DNA from: Lycocorax pyrrhopterus obiensis
Taxonomy: Eukaryota > Chordata > Aves > Passeriformes > Paradisaeidae
Direction of reading: 5' to 3'
NCBI GenBank assembly: GCA_014706295.1
Contig: JACSVZ010000007.1
Coordinates: 56,558,975 to 56,622,974, forward strand
Length of the DNA: 64,000 nt
The notes under the pieces are model-generated. The model saw nothing but the letters and a program-made list of their open reading frames with translations. It was not told where the DNA came from and did not search any database. Below, piece after piece: positions 13,401 to 27,000 of this stretch (within the stretch, counting starts at the first letter, position 1; each line of letters starts with the position of its first letter). The position numbers were made by a program, and so were the translations under genes.

Positions 13401-15157
13401 CTGTGTCACAGAGTGGATGTCACTGTCATCCAGCTGGCTGCCACCAGAGCCAGCAGCAGAATTAAATTCTTAGCCTATGCTTTCCTCAGCTTAAAACAAA
13501 CTCAGCTTTGCCAATTTGACTTTTCACAATGCCATTCTAAAATTTGGCAGAGAAACATCCATGTATCCTCCACTCACCTCCCCTGTGTTTGGAGCCTATC
13601 AAATGCTAAATGAAGCAGCAGAACCAGAGCAATAAAGATTTCTATCAATGGGGACCTCCCACTGCACAAGGAATGCATTTAGTTTGACCTTCAAAAGTAA
13701 GCATTTTGCCAAAAGTCTGCCCGAGTTTTTTAGGGGTATCTGTGCTTCTTTCAAGGAGATGGTCTGTGTATCAGATGAGCCAGAATCTTTTGGGATGTGC
13801 AAATTACAACAGCCTCTTCTTTTTTTTTTGTTATTAAGCATCAGAGTAAATAAGTATAAGCCCTATACGGAGCATCTTGTTGGGGCATACATTGTATATG
13901 CTCCAGGGCGCAAATATTTTACACACCCTCCCCTTTGATTTTTTTTTTAATGGAATATGCAAATTGTGCATGTTTCAGCTGGGATTGTCTCTCTTTGATC
14001 TGACTGTTCTCCATCCTGGAATTTCTCGCAGGAGGGAGAGACTGAACTGAGATGTGCAGCTACAGGGAATTTCACCCTGCACTTTCTCCAAGCCTGTTGG
14101 GAGCAGCAAACTCACTGCAGAGACCTTGGAGGGTGGCAATAGGCTTGAAATAAAGTGTCTGCAAAGGCAAGGCCAGAGAGCACTGCTCCAGGCCATTGCA
14201 AAGCATGAGCAAAAGGGCTTGGGTGCCATCTATGTGAGGATTCACACAAATGGGAGAGTGGCATGACAAAAAGTCATGATTTCCTTTGAATTGCAGTGCC
14301 TGTTCTCAGCATGAGGTGGTGGAGGCGCTGATAGCAGGTCACGATGTGTGCAGCAGGGTGGAGAGCAGCGTTTGGTTCTCCTGCCCCGGCAAAGACCTAC
14401 GCCAGTCAAATCCCTGTCAGCACCTGCTCTTAGTGCTGTTATGTGTGTTATGTTAATGGCTCCGTTCGCTGCCTTTGCCCAGCACCTCTTGGCCCCGCAG
14501 GGTCTTAAAAATAATTCAGGGTGCGACCTGTCCCGTGGTAGCACCCTGGGGTGTCCCGCCAAGCAGGGCAGGAGCTGCTCCATCCACAAATGGGTCACAG
14601 GAAGATGTCTTTAGAAAGCATAGGGGGGAAAGGCTGGGGTGAGAGCCACCTGCACCCAGCCAGGAGGGCGGGCAGGGCCGCAGAGGAGAGGTCAGCTGGA
14701 GCAAGGAGCGGTGCCTTGGCTACGCTGCCAAAACAGCTCCCGCCAGGGCTTGAATTACCGCCTTTGTGCAAACACCCGTGTGGCCACCGCCACCAGCTCC
14801 CGTCTTTGATGGAGCAGATAGGGCTGAAAGGAAAACAGAACACGGAGAGAAAGCAACATATGGCGATACGGGTGGGTTTGCTGGGTGAAACGTGCTCCTG
14901 CTCCCGCTGGAGCCAGAGGAGGTTTTGCCTCTGACCACAGCAAAAGTGAAGCTCAGGGGCCTGGACTGGCAGGGTGTTTTGGCACACAGGGAAATGAGCT
15001 GATGAAGGGACACATCCATGGCCAGGACGACTATCCACCTGTATTCCAGGCTGTGCTGCAGCAAACCAAGAAGGTTCAGGAATTTAGAAGTTTTCAGACA
15101 TAACCATTTGAGTTGTCTGCAGAAAAATCTACTTATACTGGGGAAATGAGGGAAAAA

Positions 15158-15177
15158 GAGAGGGAGGGAGGGAGGGT
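15158..15177. repeat. Short (GGGA)n tract
   Basis: Four to five units of GGGA on the plus strand within a purine-rich stretch. Confidence 0.8.
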
Positions 15178-18100
15178 GCCCTTCCTGAATTTGGAAAGCA
15201 TTCCTGTTTATTTCTGCTTGCCTGTGGGGGAGAGGGAAGCTCAATGAATCATCCCAGCCACATAAAGAGCACAACTAAGATTCTACCTGCTTGAGAAGAA
15301 AGCTTTTTCATGGCTCATAAATGCTTATTGATTTGTCCTTTTCTATTTGTGTGCCTCTGCATTTCCGGGAGCACAAATGGAAAGATAACATCCCTGAAAA
15401 ACCTCACAACACTATTAGCAGAGGTCTGACCCTCAGCCCCTTGACAGAGATGTAGCCACTTGCCTCCAGCGATGGATTTGGTCCATCCTCTGCTGACAAA
15501 AGCAAACCAGCCCTGGCATGTGGAGTCCCTGGCGTGTGGAACCCCTGGCCTGCAGCAGTGCCCTCCTGTGCTCCCCACTGCCTCTCCCCTGCACACATTT
15601 GCCTTTCAGGCAAGTGCAGGACACTGCCAAGGGTCAGCCGGGGGGTAGCCAAGAGTTTGGCCTGCAGTGTCTTGGGGCTTATCAATGGGCTCTTGTTCAG
15701 CTTGGGATTCCTGAGCTCCTTAGTCACATCTTTGCAGGTAACTATAAATCACCTTCTGCAGAACCTGGGGTTTTGCAATACTTGGCCCTCTGCAATTTTG
15801 CCTCTTCTGCAAATAACAGGAGTGGCCATTTTTTCTCTGCTTCAGACAGGCCTTCCAGTTACATGCTCTGGATTCACAAAGAATTATTTGGGCTGATTCT
15901 GCCTCCTTGCCGAAGTTATTAAATTTCATTAAAAGCAGCTAGAAACACATTAAGTTTCTCTATGCTCTTGTTTGTCCATATAAGGAATAGTTCCAGTGGG
16001 CTGGAAAATTGGCAAAAGCAACCCTAAAAGCATCACTAAACAGGGTCAGGAAAAGACTGGGAAGAGATTGCATACCTGCCCAAATGTACATGTCTGGTCC
16101 AGGCCACTGGTGGGTGGCCTTTCCCCTCAGGTGGGCTCAGTGGTGGTTGCTGGTTGAAGCTGTCCTGCTGTTGCTATGGCACTGCTCAGTTGTGCAGAAG
16201 AAGGTGACTTCTGGGGTCTCCCTTTTGCCCCACATCACATCCCATCAACCTCTGTGGGTGATGGAGTCCCAGAGGGCAAACCCTGCATCCACACTCTTCC
16301 TCTGTGTTTCATGCTGTGCAGTTTCAGAGTGCAGGAGTTTGACTGGGAGCAGGGCTGCACAGATAAATGTGGGTCCCAGGCAGTTTCAGCAGATGGTTTA
16401 GGAGTGCTGTGGCCATGGTAGGGCTCTGCTCAGGGCGGGGGCCCTGCCACCACTCCCACATGTGCTTTGGGACCAAGGGGATGTGCCAGCAGGGGACCCA
16501 AGGCTGAGCTGCTTTGCACCAACCATGGTGTCCACCAGCCTTGGGTGACAGCAGTGCCACCCCATGTCTGTGGGGTTTGGCTCTGGGGCAGCTCATCCAA
16601 TGGCAAAGTACTCCCACTCCCTCAGCACTGAGCTAATCAGGACAGAAACAAGTGTACTGCAGGCTTTAACGTTTACTGCCTCGTTTTTCACACAGGCTCC
16701 TTCCCTGTCTACAAATTGGCTAAAACCATGGAAAAACCCCACGCTACTGCAGCAAACCATCAGCATGGCTGTCATGTCTCTGTGCCTGGTCCGCTCTGCC
16801 CAGGGGAGCAGCTGCCGCATCGGCTGCTGAGGCTGCTCAGGGCTGGATTTATTTTTAAATTTCTTTTTTATTACGGGGATAGTTTTGACTTTTCCACTTT
16901 TCAGGTTCACTCACCGTCTCGTCCGTGTCTCTCCCTCTCTGAGCTCACTTAATAATGCATGACAAGGGCTCGCTCTGCCACAGCAGCAATAATGCAGCGC
17001 GTCCCCGCTCCGTGCGGGGTCAGGTTTCTGCCGCTCGGGAATTCGACAGATGGAAACGCTGGGATTCTTTCCATGGCCCTCCTGCCTCCCAGGCCCCCAG
17101 GATAGCAGAAGATTATCGAGGGCATATCCCAGCACAGTCGCAGGCATGGGAGAGGGAGGACCTGTGGCGAGGGTGGTGGGGAGGAAGGGGGGTATGAGTC
17201 ATTATTTTAATGAAACTGGTGAAGATGAGAACCTTTCCTATGCCTGGGAAGGCAGTGCACTCATAATCATATTGCTAATTAAATCAGTTTGGCTTCTTTA
17301 AACTGATTTTATTTCACTCTCATCACTCAGCTGATTAAAACACTCAGACACAAGGCCTCCTCACCTCCATCCCCAAAATGATCCTGGTGTATCCTTTCCT
17401 TTGTTTTTTTTTCATCACATCAGAAGCAGTCCTCTGTTCCAAGGGAGTCTGAAGATGATGTCCGAACACTGGGTCTGCCTCATCCAGCAGGAATGAGGCC
17501 ATGATTAGAAGCTCTTGTGCTTCTGCACAACACTGTGCTGCCACCCCCGAGTCACTGCTGCTTTTAGAGATCCACTTCTAGAGATGCAGGGACTGGTCCA
17601 TATGATCAAGCCCTTCCCCTGTCTATGCAGGGGATGCTGTTTTCATATCAGTCCTTCTTGTGCCAGTCACCCCACAGGTGCCAGCCTGATGCAGTAGAGG
17701 AGGAAAGGGAATTTTGGAAGCTGGTCTGGTGATAGAGCAATGTGTATCTTATTTCCCAAATCTATGTCGACTGTGAGAGCTAGGGTCTTCAGGTGACAGA
17801 AGACAGGACGCAAAAACATGGATTAGGAAAAGCAAAAATGCACATGAGGTCACTGAAAAGAGGAGCAACTGGGAGGATGTCACAGCCAAAGCTAAAAAAA
17901 GATCAAAAAAACCGGTTCATTTGAACAGGTTTGTCGTACGAAAACAAAGCACCAATGGTAGTTTTCTGTGTCATATGTCTTTGTTTCTTTACACTGAGAA
18001 GTATGGATGGGAGCAGCAGCATGCACAGGCCAGGGATATTGGGGTTTCCAGATGAAGTGTCAGCCCATGCTTGAGTGTGCACAGGTGAGGCCATCCTGAA

Positions 18101-20456
18101 AGATGGGCTGAAACCACACTCACCCTCCAGCCCTGAGGCTGCCTCGCATCACCTCTCACATTCATTGACTTTGGGGCATAATGGTTTCTGACTTCAGCCC
18201 CAATCCTCTATGTGGGGAAAGACCTGGGCTTCTTTGTCCCCAGAAGTCATCTTTCCTTCCAAAAACCCCAAATCCCAGCTACCTTCTGGATTTCATCCCA
18301 GTTTTAATAGCTGCTTGTTTCAACAAGAGTCATCTGCACAGTAACAAAAATATTCATCTTCATTTTAGAGCAGGAAACATTGCAAAAGCCGAAGGTGGTT
18401 ATGCTTTATGGTTATGTCAGCTGGCTGAAGCAGACCCACAAGAATAACGTTACTGTCAGAAATGATTGCTGAGATATGGAAACACCACTGCAGCAGAGAG
18501 TGTGGAGTTTTGGGGACCATTCCACTGCTTCTGCAGATGCTTTCAGTGGAGAAAGGGTTGAACAGGAACCCATTACTCAATGCCATGCAGTGCCAGTGCC
18601 TACCTGGGACGGCCAGTTATGGCTGAGTAAGCACAAGGACAGCAGGTTGCTGCCTAGGCTGGGTGCATTCCCTCAGCCTTCTGCAGTTGCAACTCACATT
18701 TTACCACCCAGTGCTGCCCCACAAAGCAACTAAACTTCTAAAAATGGGACTTAGACGCATCCATACTGTGAATTCATTGATTTTTGTCTTGGCCAGGATA
18801 GGCACAATGCTCTGGCAGCTATGGGAGCTGAGCATGCATGAGCAGGAGCAGTGATGCTGCGGACACTGGTGTAGCCCTGGTGCTCCATGGTCAGCAAAGC
18901 TGAGAGGGGAAGGAGGATATGTGCTGCACGTTCACATCCTCAGGTGTGGGTGATCAGGGTGGCAGGGAGGACGTGGTGTGGCCCAGCAGGTCTGCTTCAG
19001 TGCATCTGGCTGGAGAGAGACAGCTGGCTGCTGGCAGGGACATCACCACAGGCACTCTGGCCCTCCCCTCAGCTCCAGAGAGGAGAGGCAGGGTATAACG
19101 TGGGACATCAGGCAGCCATATCATTTGACTTTGTCCCTTTATGAGGCCACTTTGTGGTCTCTGTCAATCCTGGATGACAAGATATGTAGATGGAAGCCAG
19201 CATTTGCTCCGTGTCTCAGTTTGCCTGCTCCAGCCAGGCTTAAAGTGCCTTGAGAACAGGGACAGAGACAGGTCCTGCACCAAAATATGTCACTGCTGGC
19301 TGATGCAATCCAGGCAAGAGACAGGGGGACTTAAGACAGCTCATGAAAAATATGCCATGAGACTCTCCTTTAAACCTTGCCTTCAGGCTTTTGGACTTAA
19401 AAATAACACACACACCGTTGGCCATTTATGTTTAGCTCACTGGGGGCTTTCTTTCCTGCAGGAATGCAAGGATTAGATGGTCTCCTCCGCTTGTGCGGTG
19501 ACTCCAGCAGCGCCCCGCGAAGTGATCATGTTCTTCTCTCCTAAAGCCCGGGCTGGATTGGCAGCAGCGGTGCTACAGCAGATGCCTGAATGAGATTCCA
19601 GCGTTCCCCATCCTGTCCCAGGGGAAGGAGGGCTCTGCTGTGCAGGACAGGCTCTGGGGCAGGCTGGAGCAGGGCCTGCGAGCCAAGGGAAGACTCCAAG
19701 AAGAAAGTGGATGACATTCAGGTCTGTTTTGTAGGCAACAAACCCTGCTGATTGCAATCCCCTGATTTCTGAGGGTCAGACCCAGCTGCCTGGCTGAAAT
19801 CAGTGACAAAGTGCCAGCGGGTTTCAGTGCAGTAAAGTGGGAATGACGGTAGGAACTGGCTGCAGAGTTTTATTAATCAAGGAAGTGTTAGGCAAGTGCT
19901 TAGCAGGATGCAGCATAATCATCAGAGAAGAGAGGTGTAACACTGGCTGGAATACTGGCTGTGGCTGGGGATGTTGGGGGCTCATGAACCTCATTCTGCC
20001 CTCAGAGCTGAGCTCTCTGCAATGCATCAAAATAGTGTGTGGGGTAAAACAAGCGATGGGCCTGGTGCTGGCTCCACTCCAGTTTCCTTGATTAAGCACT
20101 TTTTTGGCCATGTAACAATTTGGGGGTGGTGGGGAAGATAGAGATAAAATAGGAGGTTTACTAGGAGAGGCCTAGAATGAGCATCCACAAAACCTGAGAG
20201 CAGGTTTACATCTCAGAGCACACCTGAGGTGTGGGCTCTGCATCACAGAAGAAGACAACTTTGTCACAGGGAGAGACATTTGTGTCTCCATCCCCTGGAG
20301 GACAGATGAGAGATGGAGCAGGGTCCCAGAGCAAGCCTGACTTGCCTGGCGATTGTCTTGCAGATACAGGGAGGCAAATCTTGTTCAGAAAGAATTTCAT
20401 TACCAGGGACAGTGAGGTTGGGCCAGGTGCTGGCTGCCATGCTGGGTGTTGATGTG

Positions 20457-20822
20457 TGTCGCTGTTCTCACCACGGACGAGTAGAGAAATGACACGAAGT
20501 CCAGGCTCAGGGGTAAATGGATGGTGATTTAATGAATTCTCAGAAGGCTTTTATATGTTAGTTCGCAAAACTGTATTAAATGGCATAAGGTAATTGGTTT
20601 TTTGCCATCCACTCCTTAAGGGGATTGGTCAAGTTCTAAGACACCCATCTCTGAATGTTTTTCTAGTTAGAACCATAACAATTCTGCAAAACAACCTGCA
20701 GCTGCAAGAAGTTTACAAAACTGTAACATTGTTTTGAGTTACTTGCATGGGAAAGACAGAACTCTCACAAAAATGCTGCAGAGAGCTGAAGAAATTCTCT
20801 GCTGAAGCTTTCTCAGCATCCA
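20457..20822 (-). mobile_element. Solo LTR of an endogenous retrovirus, copy 1
   Basis: 366 bp, about 96% identical to 23708-24073. Read on the minus strand it starts TGGATGCTG and ends GAACAGCGACA, the TG...CA form of an LTR, with a TATA-like box (CATATAAAAGCC) about 20 bases before an ATTAAA poly(A)-type signal. The 6-mer GATGTG lies just outside both ends (20451-20456 and, two bases off, 20825-20830), a possible target-site duplication. No retroviral coding sequence adjoins it. Family not identified. Confidence 0.75.
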
Positions 20823-23707
20823 TAGATGTGCTTTCCCTGGGTGGTACCAGTCCTCTGTGCTCCTTCAGGAGCAGCCCAGCCATCCAGCCAGAGGGATGTA
20901 GCAGCAGGCACTGCTGAGCTCTGGGCTGTGCACTTCAAAAATGATTCACGAGGGAGGTGGGGAAGTGGTTTAAGCCCAGATAACACAACACTTCCCCATC
21001 CCTCCACATCAGCTCAGGGAATCAGTGCTGCCTGCCACAGGCTGCTGAGATTGCCATGACTTTCTCCTGCAGTTTCAGGCCTTCCTAGTGCCTCCTTCTT
21101 GTGTCATTTCACCCATTTTGGAGTGTAGTCCAAACACCTTCACACTAGTGCCTGTTAGCACATTTCACCTCCAAGAGAGGTAAGAGCTGCTGCTGTTCCT
21201 TTGGTTCACATGCCTCCTAAGGCCCTGCTTTTGGAGGCTCTGTCATAGTATCACTACTACTGGGGAAGAGCCTCCTCCATCCCACTGGACTGCATGGAGA
21301 TAAGCAGCCTTCCTCCAAACTGCTTCAGCCTCCTATGATCTTTATGGAGCAATTTGTTATGTCAAGTGTAGGACGTTGCATGGGACACCAGGGCAGTGGT
21401 CCTTAAAATATGCTTGTTGGAGAAGGAACACTTCGCAAAGGTGAACTTGAGGTGAGAGGAACACATAGGTCAGATGTCAAATGCTGTGCTGAAGAAGTGT
21501 TTGGTGATGAAATAAAGATTGGTAAACTCTGTTGTGATGGCTGGTTTGAGAGATCAAGTATCGCCTTCAGGCTGACTGTAAAAATGTGGAGAATCTAAAG
21601 GTACATGAGGCTGGCGAAAGACAAAAGTGGTAGATGATCATTCATACCAATCTAATAATGCTGGAAATAATTTGAAACAAATTAGAGGTGGAAAACAGAG
21701 AGTCAAATGAAAAAAAATGAAGGTAGGAAAGAACAACCTGTAGGTATTGCTAATATTTCTTGTCCTGTATGAGGGAAAAAATTTCCTTGTGGATAATTGG
21801 ACTCTCCAGCCAAGTAAGAATGTGTAATTGTAATTCATGTGGAGAAGAAATTGTTGGTTGTCATCATTAGTGATAATATATTAGTACTGGATGTTCTGAT
21901 GAGGGCCCTCTGTGGTCAGGTAAACATGCCTGCAAGGCTTAGGAATAGTCCCTTCCTTTGAGAGAGCACTTAATTACATCTAGAGAGACCTATTGCACCT
22001 TCAAACATGATGAATTACCACTGCTAAGCTTCTGACACTAGAGTTGCCTGTCTGCTGAGCAGTGGTAGGGATCAGGAGACTCGGTAGGTGGTTCCTCAGT
22101 AAAGTAGAAATCATTACCACCATCTGACACTCTCCTTAATGTGTTTTATTTCCACACGCCTCCTCATCTCCTGGGCCTGAGCTGGCCAAATGGTACACAT
22201 GATTTTCTTCTCTTCTGACCTCCGAGCCCCTTGCCAAGGTGCAATTCCCAAGAGACAAAACACCAGGAGAAGGTCTACCACAGTCATTGACTTGACCCAG
22301 CTCTCAGGATGAAAGGAGGTAGCTCACCCAGCAGGTGTTCACAGGACTAAGCAACCCATGAAGGTTCATGAAAATGCCTGTGTTGAACCATTTCACCTCA
22401 GGACAGCTGCAGAGGTATTTACCAGAGCACTTTCGCTGCTTCTGAGGGGAAGAGATCGTCTCTGCCTCATGAGTCCCTTGTAGAAGTTGGCTTGAAGAAC
22501 AGCAGAACCCTCTGGTGATCCCTCTGTATTTACGCAAATTAGCTCTTAATGCGGGAAAAAAATAACTTCAGAGTGTTTTTCCTGGTCACCTTTCTGATTT
22601 GCAAAGTTTTACCCAGTGGTCCCTATTACAACACTCTGGGAGAGCCATTGGGGTGGCACTGTTCAGGAAGGCCAGGAAGAGTTCAGAGGAGCAAACCAGC
22701 TCCCCTGATGCAAATGAGCCCTCTGAGATAGCTGGAATGATCTTTCTTGTGGGCTTTGCTAAATACCGTGGCCTAAGGGGCCCTTATGTGCTCCTTTGTA
22801 CTGGCTGCATGTGCTGGATGCACACCCTGGCATGACTTGGTGCTGTTAGTGCAGGCTGCAGGTTGGGCACCCAAATTAAATCAGCACAGACACACTGAGC
22901 CTGCAAAAACAAGAGGTTTATAGATCACTTTCAGCTGTACACCGAGTCACATGGGCATGGGTTATGCTTGGGTTGCATTTGTCTTGGTTTCATAAAGTTG
23001 TAGAATCATTAAAGTTAGGAAAAACTTTTAAGATCATGAAGTCCAACCGTTAATCCAGCACTGACAAGCCCACCACTAAAATGTCCCTAGCTGCCACATC
23101 TACATGTCTTTTAAATTCCTTCTGGGATGGTGGCTCCACCACTTCCCTGGGCAGCCTGTTCCAGTGCTTGGTCACCCTTTAAGAGAAGAAATTTTCCCTA
23201 ATATCCAATCTAAACCTCTGCTGTGCAACTTGAGGCCATGTCCTCTCACCCTATCACTTGTGAAATGGGAGAGGAGATTCCCCTCTGATCTACAACCTTT
23301 CAGATAGTTGTAGAGAACAATAAGGTCCCCCTTGAGCCTTCTGTTCTTGAGGCTGAACCACCCTAGGTTCCTCAGCTGCTCCTTATCAGACTTGTGCTCC
23401 AAGTTTCCCACTGGCGTAGCCCCGATGGCTTCACCGCCATATAAACATGATAAGGATCCCACAGTAAGTGTCTATGTCCTTATGTTAGGGCTTGAATTCC
23501 CTACAGTGGCACAACAGGTCTGCTTCTAAAATCAGGTGCGTTTCCTTCAAGTAACTGTATGGAAAAGATCAGAGAGGCACAGTCCTGAGCAGATCTGGAT
23601 CTCTCTGCTTCCGTCTGCTGCTGGGAACGGAGCTAAGCACGCTGTGAAGGACCAGAAACCCCTGTGATCACTGAAAAGGAGAGTGATGATTTCCCTCAAT
23701 GACTCGA
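20823..23707. other. DNA between the two LTRs
   Basis: 2.9 kb holding one CR1 fragment and otherwise unique-looking sequence. It has no gag, pol or env-like frame, no primer-binding site and no clear polypurine tract next to the LTRs, so it does not look like the inside of a provirus. Confidence 0.7.
22998..23410 (-). mobile_element. CR1 LINE 3' fragment
   Basis: About 410 bp of antisense CR1: AGAATCATTAAAGTTAGGAA at the left, GGCAGCCTGTTCCAGTGCTT, CCCTAATATCCAATCTAAAC, CTTGAGCCTTCTGTTCTTGA and GCTGAACCACCCTAGGTTCC. Orientation is minus, with the element's 3' end at the left. It is 5'-truncated as most CR1 copies are and has no intact reverse transcriptase. It lies between the two LTRs. Confidence 0.88.
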
Positions 23708-24073
23708 TGTTGCTGTTCTCCCCACGGACGAGTAGAGAAATGACACAAAGTCCAGGCTCAGGGATAAATGGAAGCGCTTTAATGAATTCTCAGAAGGCTT
23801 TTTATATGTTAGTTCGCAAAACTGTATTAAATGGCATAAGGTAATTGGTTTTTTGCCATCCACTCCTTAAGGGGATTGGTCAAGTTCTAAGACACCCATC
23901 TCTGAATGTTTTTCTAGTCAGAACCATAACAATTCTGCAAAACAACCTACAGCTGCAAGAAGTTTACAAAACTGTGACATTGTTTTGAGTTACTTGCATG
24001 GGAAAGACAGAACTCTCACAAAAATGCTGCAGAGAGCTGAAGAAATTCTCTGCTGAAGCTTTTTCAGCATCCA
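23708..24073 (-). mobile_element. Solo LTR of an endogenous retrovirus, copy 2
   Basis: 366 bp, same orientation and length as the copy at 20457. Starts TGGATGCTG and ends GAACAGCAACA on the minus strand, with TATAAAAAGCC and an ATTAAA signal. ATGACT occurs at 23699-23704 and 24073-24078, a possible imperfect target-site duplication that differs from that of copy 1. The DNA next to the inner end lacks a tRNA primer-binding site starting TGG, so I call it solo. Confidence 0.75.
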
Positions 24074-27000
24074 TGACTTAAGGGAAATCAGGCAAGTGAA
24101 ACCCTATGAGTGAGGTCCCAATTCATCAAATTCTTTCCCCACAGGTCAGCATATGGTCTACCCTAAAATACTAGTATCAGCCTGATAATGATATGTCTAA
24201 TGTTGAGTTAAGAGCATTTTCCCAGCTCAGTGCCCATGCAAATGGACAGTTCCATGCAAAAACAAGGAGGGCTCCCCAGCCTTGCTTGGCCTGACACAGC
24301 AGGGACTGCAGCAACAGAGCTTGATCCAGTTTGCCAGACAGGCTTTTTTTTCCCTGGAAGCCAAGCCAACAAAGCCCATAGCACACATGCAAAGCTGCAG
24401 AGAGCTTCTCCATGTCTGTTTCTTCTGGACAAGGTGGTCAGGCCATCATAGGGATTTGGAGCTACTGGGGATGTGCTGGACCGCCCCAATGGGGCAGTCA
24501 TGGCATCCCTGGTGGAGCTGGAGAGAGCTGATGGAGTGAAGAACATTTGCATTGCTGTGAGCCTCAGCTCCCCCGTGCAACCCAGCTGCAAACTGCTGCA
24601 AGGCAAAGACAAACTGTTGCCCTGTAATCTTAGTTGCTTTTTGTCATACTTTCCGCATTGGTTCACATCCTGTTCTCTTTTCACTGTAGCTCCCCTCTCC
24701 CTGTCTCTTCCAAGCCTGATGCCCTGCCAGGACATTTCCATCGGAAATCTCCCTGCCCGAGTCCCTGAGTCTGCACCCTGCCCGGGATGAGGGCACAGAG
24801 TGACGTTTATTTGCCACAGGGCGTCAGGGCTTGTGGCTCTGGTTTGCTCCTGCTTGCCTGCGCATTCCCGCCTGGGATAACAGTATTGTCTCAAGGAGCG
24901 GCTGGCATAGGTATGGGATCAGGAAACTTGTTTGGTCATGCCGTAATCAGAGCAGGAACTCTCTTATCTGTGCGTATCACGCAGTGCTGCAGTGCAGCTT
25001 CCCTAACACAGCAGATCCTCCGGGACCCTGCCAGCGTGGGACCAGGGGCTCCGGCGCAGCATCGCTACCCAGAAATGGATCAGGCTGTCCTCCCTGTGCT
25101 GACAGCTGTGTTCTGCTTCCTTGAGGATCCCATAAAAGCATGGAGAGGAAGGGACAAGTGCAGGGGAAAATCTGTGCATTCATTGCAGCTCCAAACCTGG
25201 AGCCAGCTGCTCCCTTCAAGCAGCACTGCATACAAAAACTGGACCTGGTCATGTTGTAAACCCCAGGGAAGTAGATTTTGGCTACCCATGAGCCTGCCCA
25301 GGGAGCAACAAGTGCCTTGGCATTGGGCACTTCAGAGAGCACCCATTGGCCAGGATCTGCCTGTGTTGCCTTATCCTGCAGCCAGCCTTCCTGTGCTCAT
25401 GTCATCTGCTTAGGAGTGAGCTTGGAGAAAGCTGAGCCACAGTTTTGGACTGCTTGAGGGATGCAAAAGAAGATACAAACTTCACCACGGTGTTTTCCTG
25501 CCCTCCAAATCCTGTGTGGTGCTACCTGCCCAGTTTCTGATCAGGAGTGAAGGCAAGTGCCAGGTCTGCTCTGTACTGCAGCCCTTGGCACAGAGGGTCA
25601 CCTCTTTCAGGCAGTGGCAACCAGAAGCAGCTAATTAACCCTGGCCATATTTGAAATAATTGCTACTCAAAACAGATGCACACCAGGCTGGTTAATGCAT
25701 GCCCTGCTCCGTGGTCAGTTGTCTCCTGGTGCTCCTGGGCAGCCAGGGTTTTGTGGTGGTTCATCTGGAGATCTCCTTTTCCATATGGAGGGGTTGTGAG
25801 GGTGAAAACTCCCACTCTGAGATATGCCCAGTGCCCCCCTGCTGCCAACTCCATGCATGTGTGACATGATGAGGCAAGAAAATTAAACAGGAGTGGGAAT
25901 TTCTGATGGCATTTGAGCAGAAGGAGAGGTTGGTCCTTAGAAGCTCTGGGTTCAGGCTTGTTTCTGCACTGCCTCTTCAGAGGAAATGTTTCCAGATTTT
26001 TCCAAGCCTCTTAAAAAAAATGTTGTTGAGCTCAGCAGACGTATTCCAGCACTTTGCCTCAGACCTTGCTCACCATGAAAATACTGTGATATTCAAAAAT
26101 ACAGGGACAAGCCAGCAGCTGCAAGCTTTGGGCTGGGTCCAAGGGTGGGCAAACTGACTCTGGGCTGTTGCTGTCATAGCACCAATCGTATCTTCCTCCC
26201 TGTGGTACCCCTGGGGCTGCTGTGGCTGGCAACATGTTTATGGACCTCCCCCAAATCCAAGAACAGAGTTTTTCATCCTGTGAGGACTGCTGTGATTTAT
26301 TGCAGAATAATCAATTGAAAAGGGGTGGAAGAGCTGTCAGGACAGGGAGGGGGGGTCATGGTGTCCCAGACAGGGACTGAAAACCAGTGGGGCAGGAGTC
26401 TTTAGTGCAGAGCTGGGACATCAAAACAGTACAGATGCAAGGGGTACGACTTAGGTTCAGCAAAGCAAGCTGCTGGCTTCAGGTTTGGGCTGCAGGATTG
26501 AACCCAGAAAAGCAAGTAAAATATTGCAGAGGAACAGGCAAAGACTGTCATGGGAAAGAAAGCACCACTGCTTGTTTGCTTTCCTCTCAGTGCACTGCAA
26601 GGAGCATCGACAGCTAAGCAGCATCTCATGGACTGGTTCTGCATCTGAGGCATTGCCAGCATCCACAGGTCCATCTTGTCTATTACTTTACAATAAATCA
26701 CAGCAGCTCTCCCCCGATAGAAACTCTCTGTTTGTTCTTGGATTTAGGGGCAGGGGCATGCTGGGGGCTGGCCAGGCTGAGATTGAATGTGTTTGCACAT
26801 TCCCTCCCCTTGCAGGATTGAATCCCTGTCAGGCCAGTGATGGATGCACTGCTGAGCCAGTGTATCTGATCACCACAATCATTAACTAAATTGTTGGAGG
26901 GTCAGAGGTTGGAGGGCCAAACACCGTCCCTGCTCCCAGCTTTACAAGGTTCCTTTGTGGCACTGTGTGTGAGCACAAGCGTGTGGGCAGGGACAGCCAC

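Larger units (their letters stand above)
9966..20456. other. Intergenic DNA, no gene recognised
   Basis: The longest frame here (228 codons at 10955-11641, plus) overlaps other long frames on both strands and shows no domain, signal peptide or splice context I recognise. A small CpG-dense patch lies at about 16996-17046. No RNA gene is seen. Confidence 0.75.

Noticed and set aside
13370..13470. MIR-like SINE remnant on the minus strand (CTCTGTGCCTCTGTTTCTCC-type stretch)
   Set aside because: Only about 30 bases resemble the MIR 3' half, and no tRNA-like head or core is seen; too short to separate from chance without a library search.
20457..24073. A single intact provirus bounded by the two LTRs
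   Set aside because: The interior is only 2.9 kb, lacks retroviral frames and a primer-binding site, contains an unrelated CR1 fragment, and the flanking duplications of the two LTRs differ.
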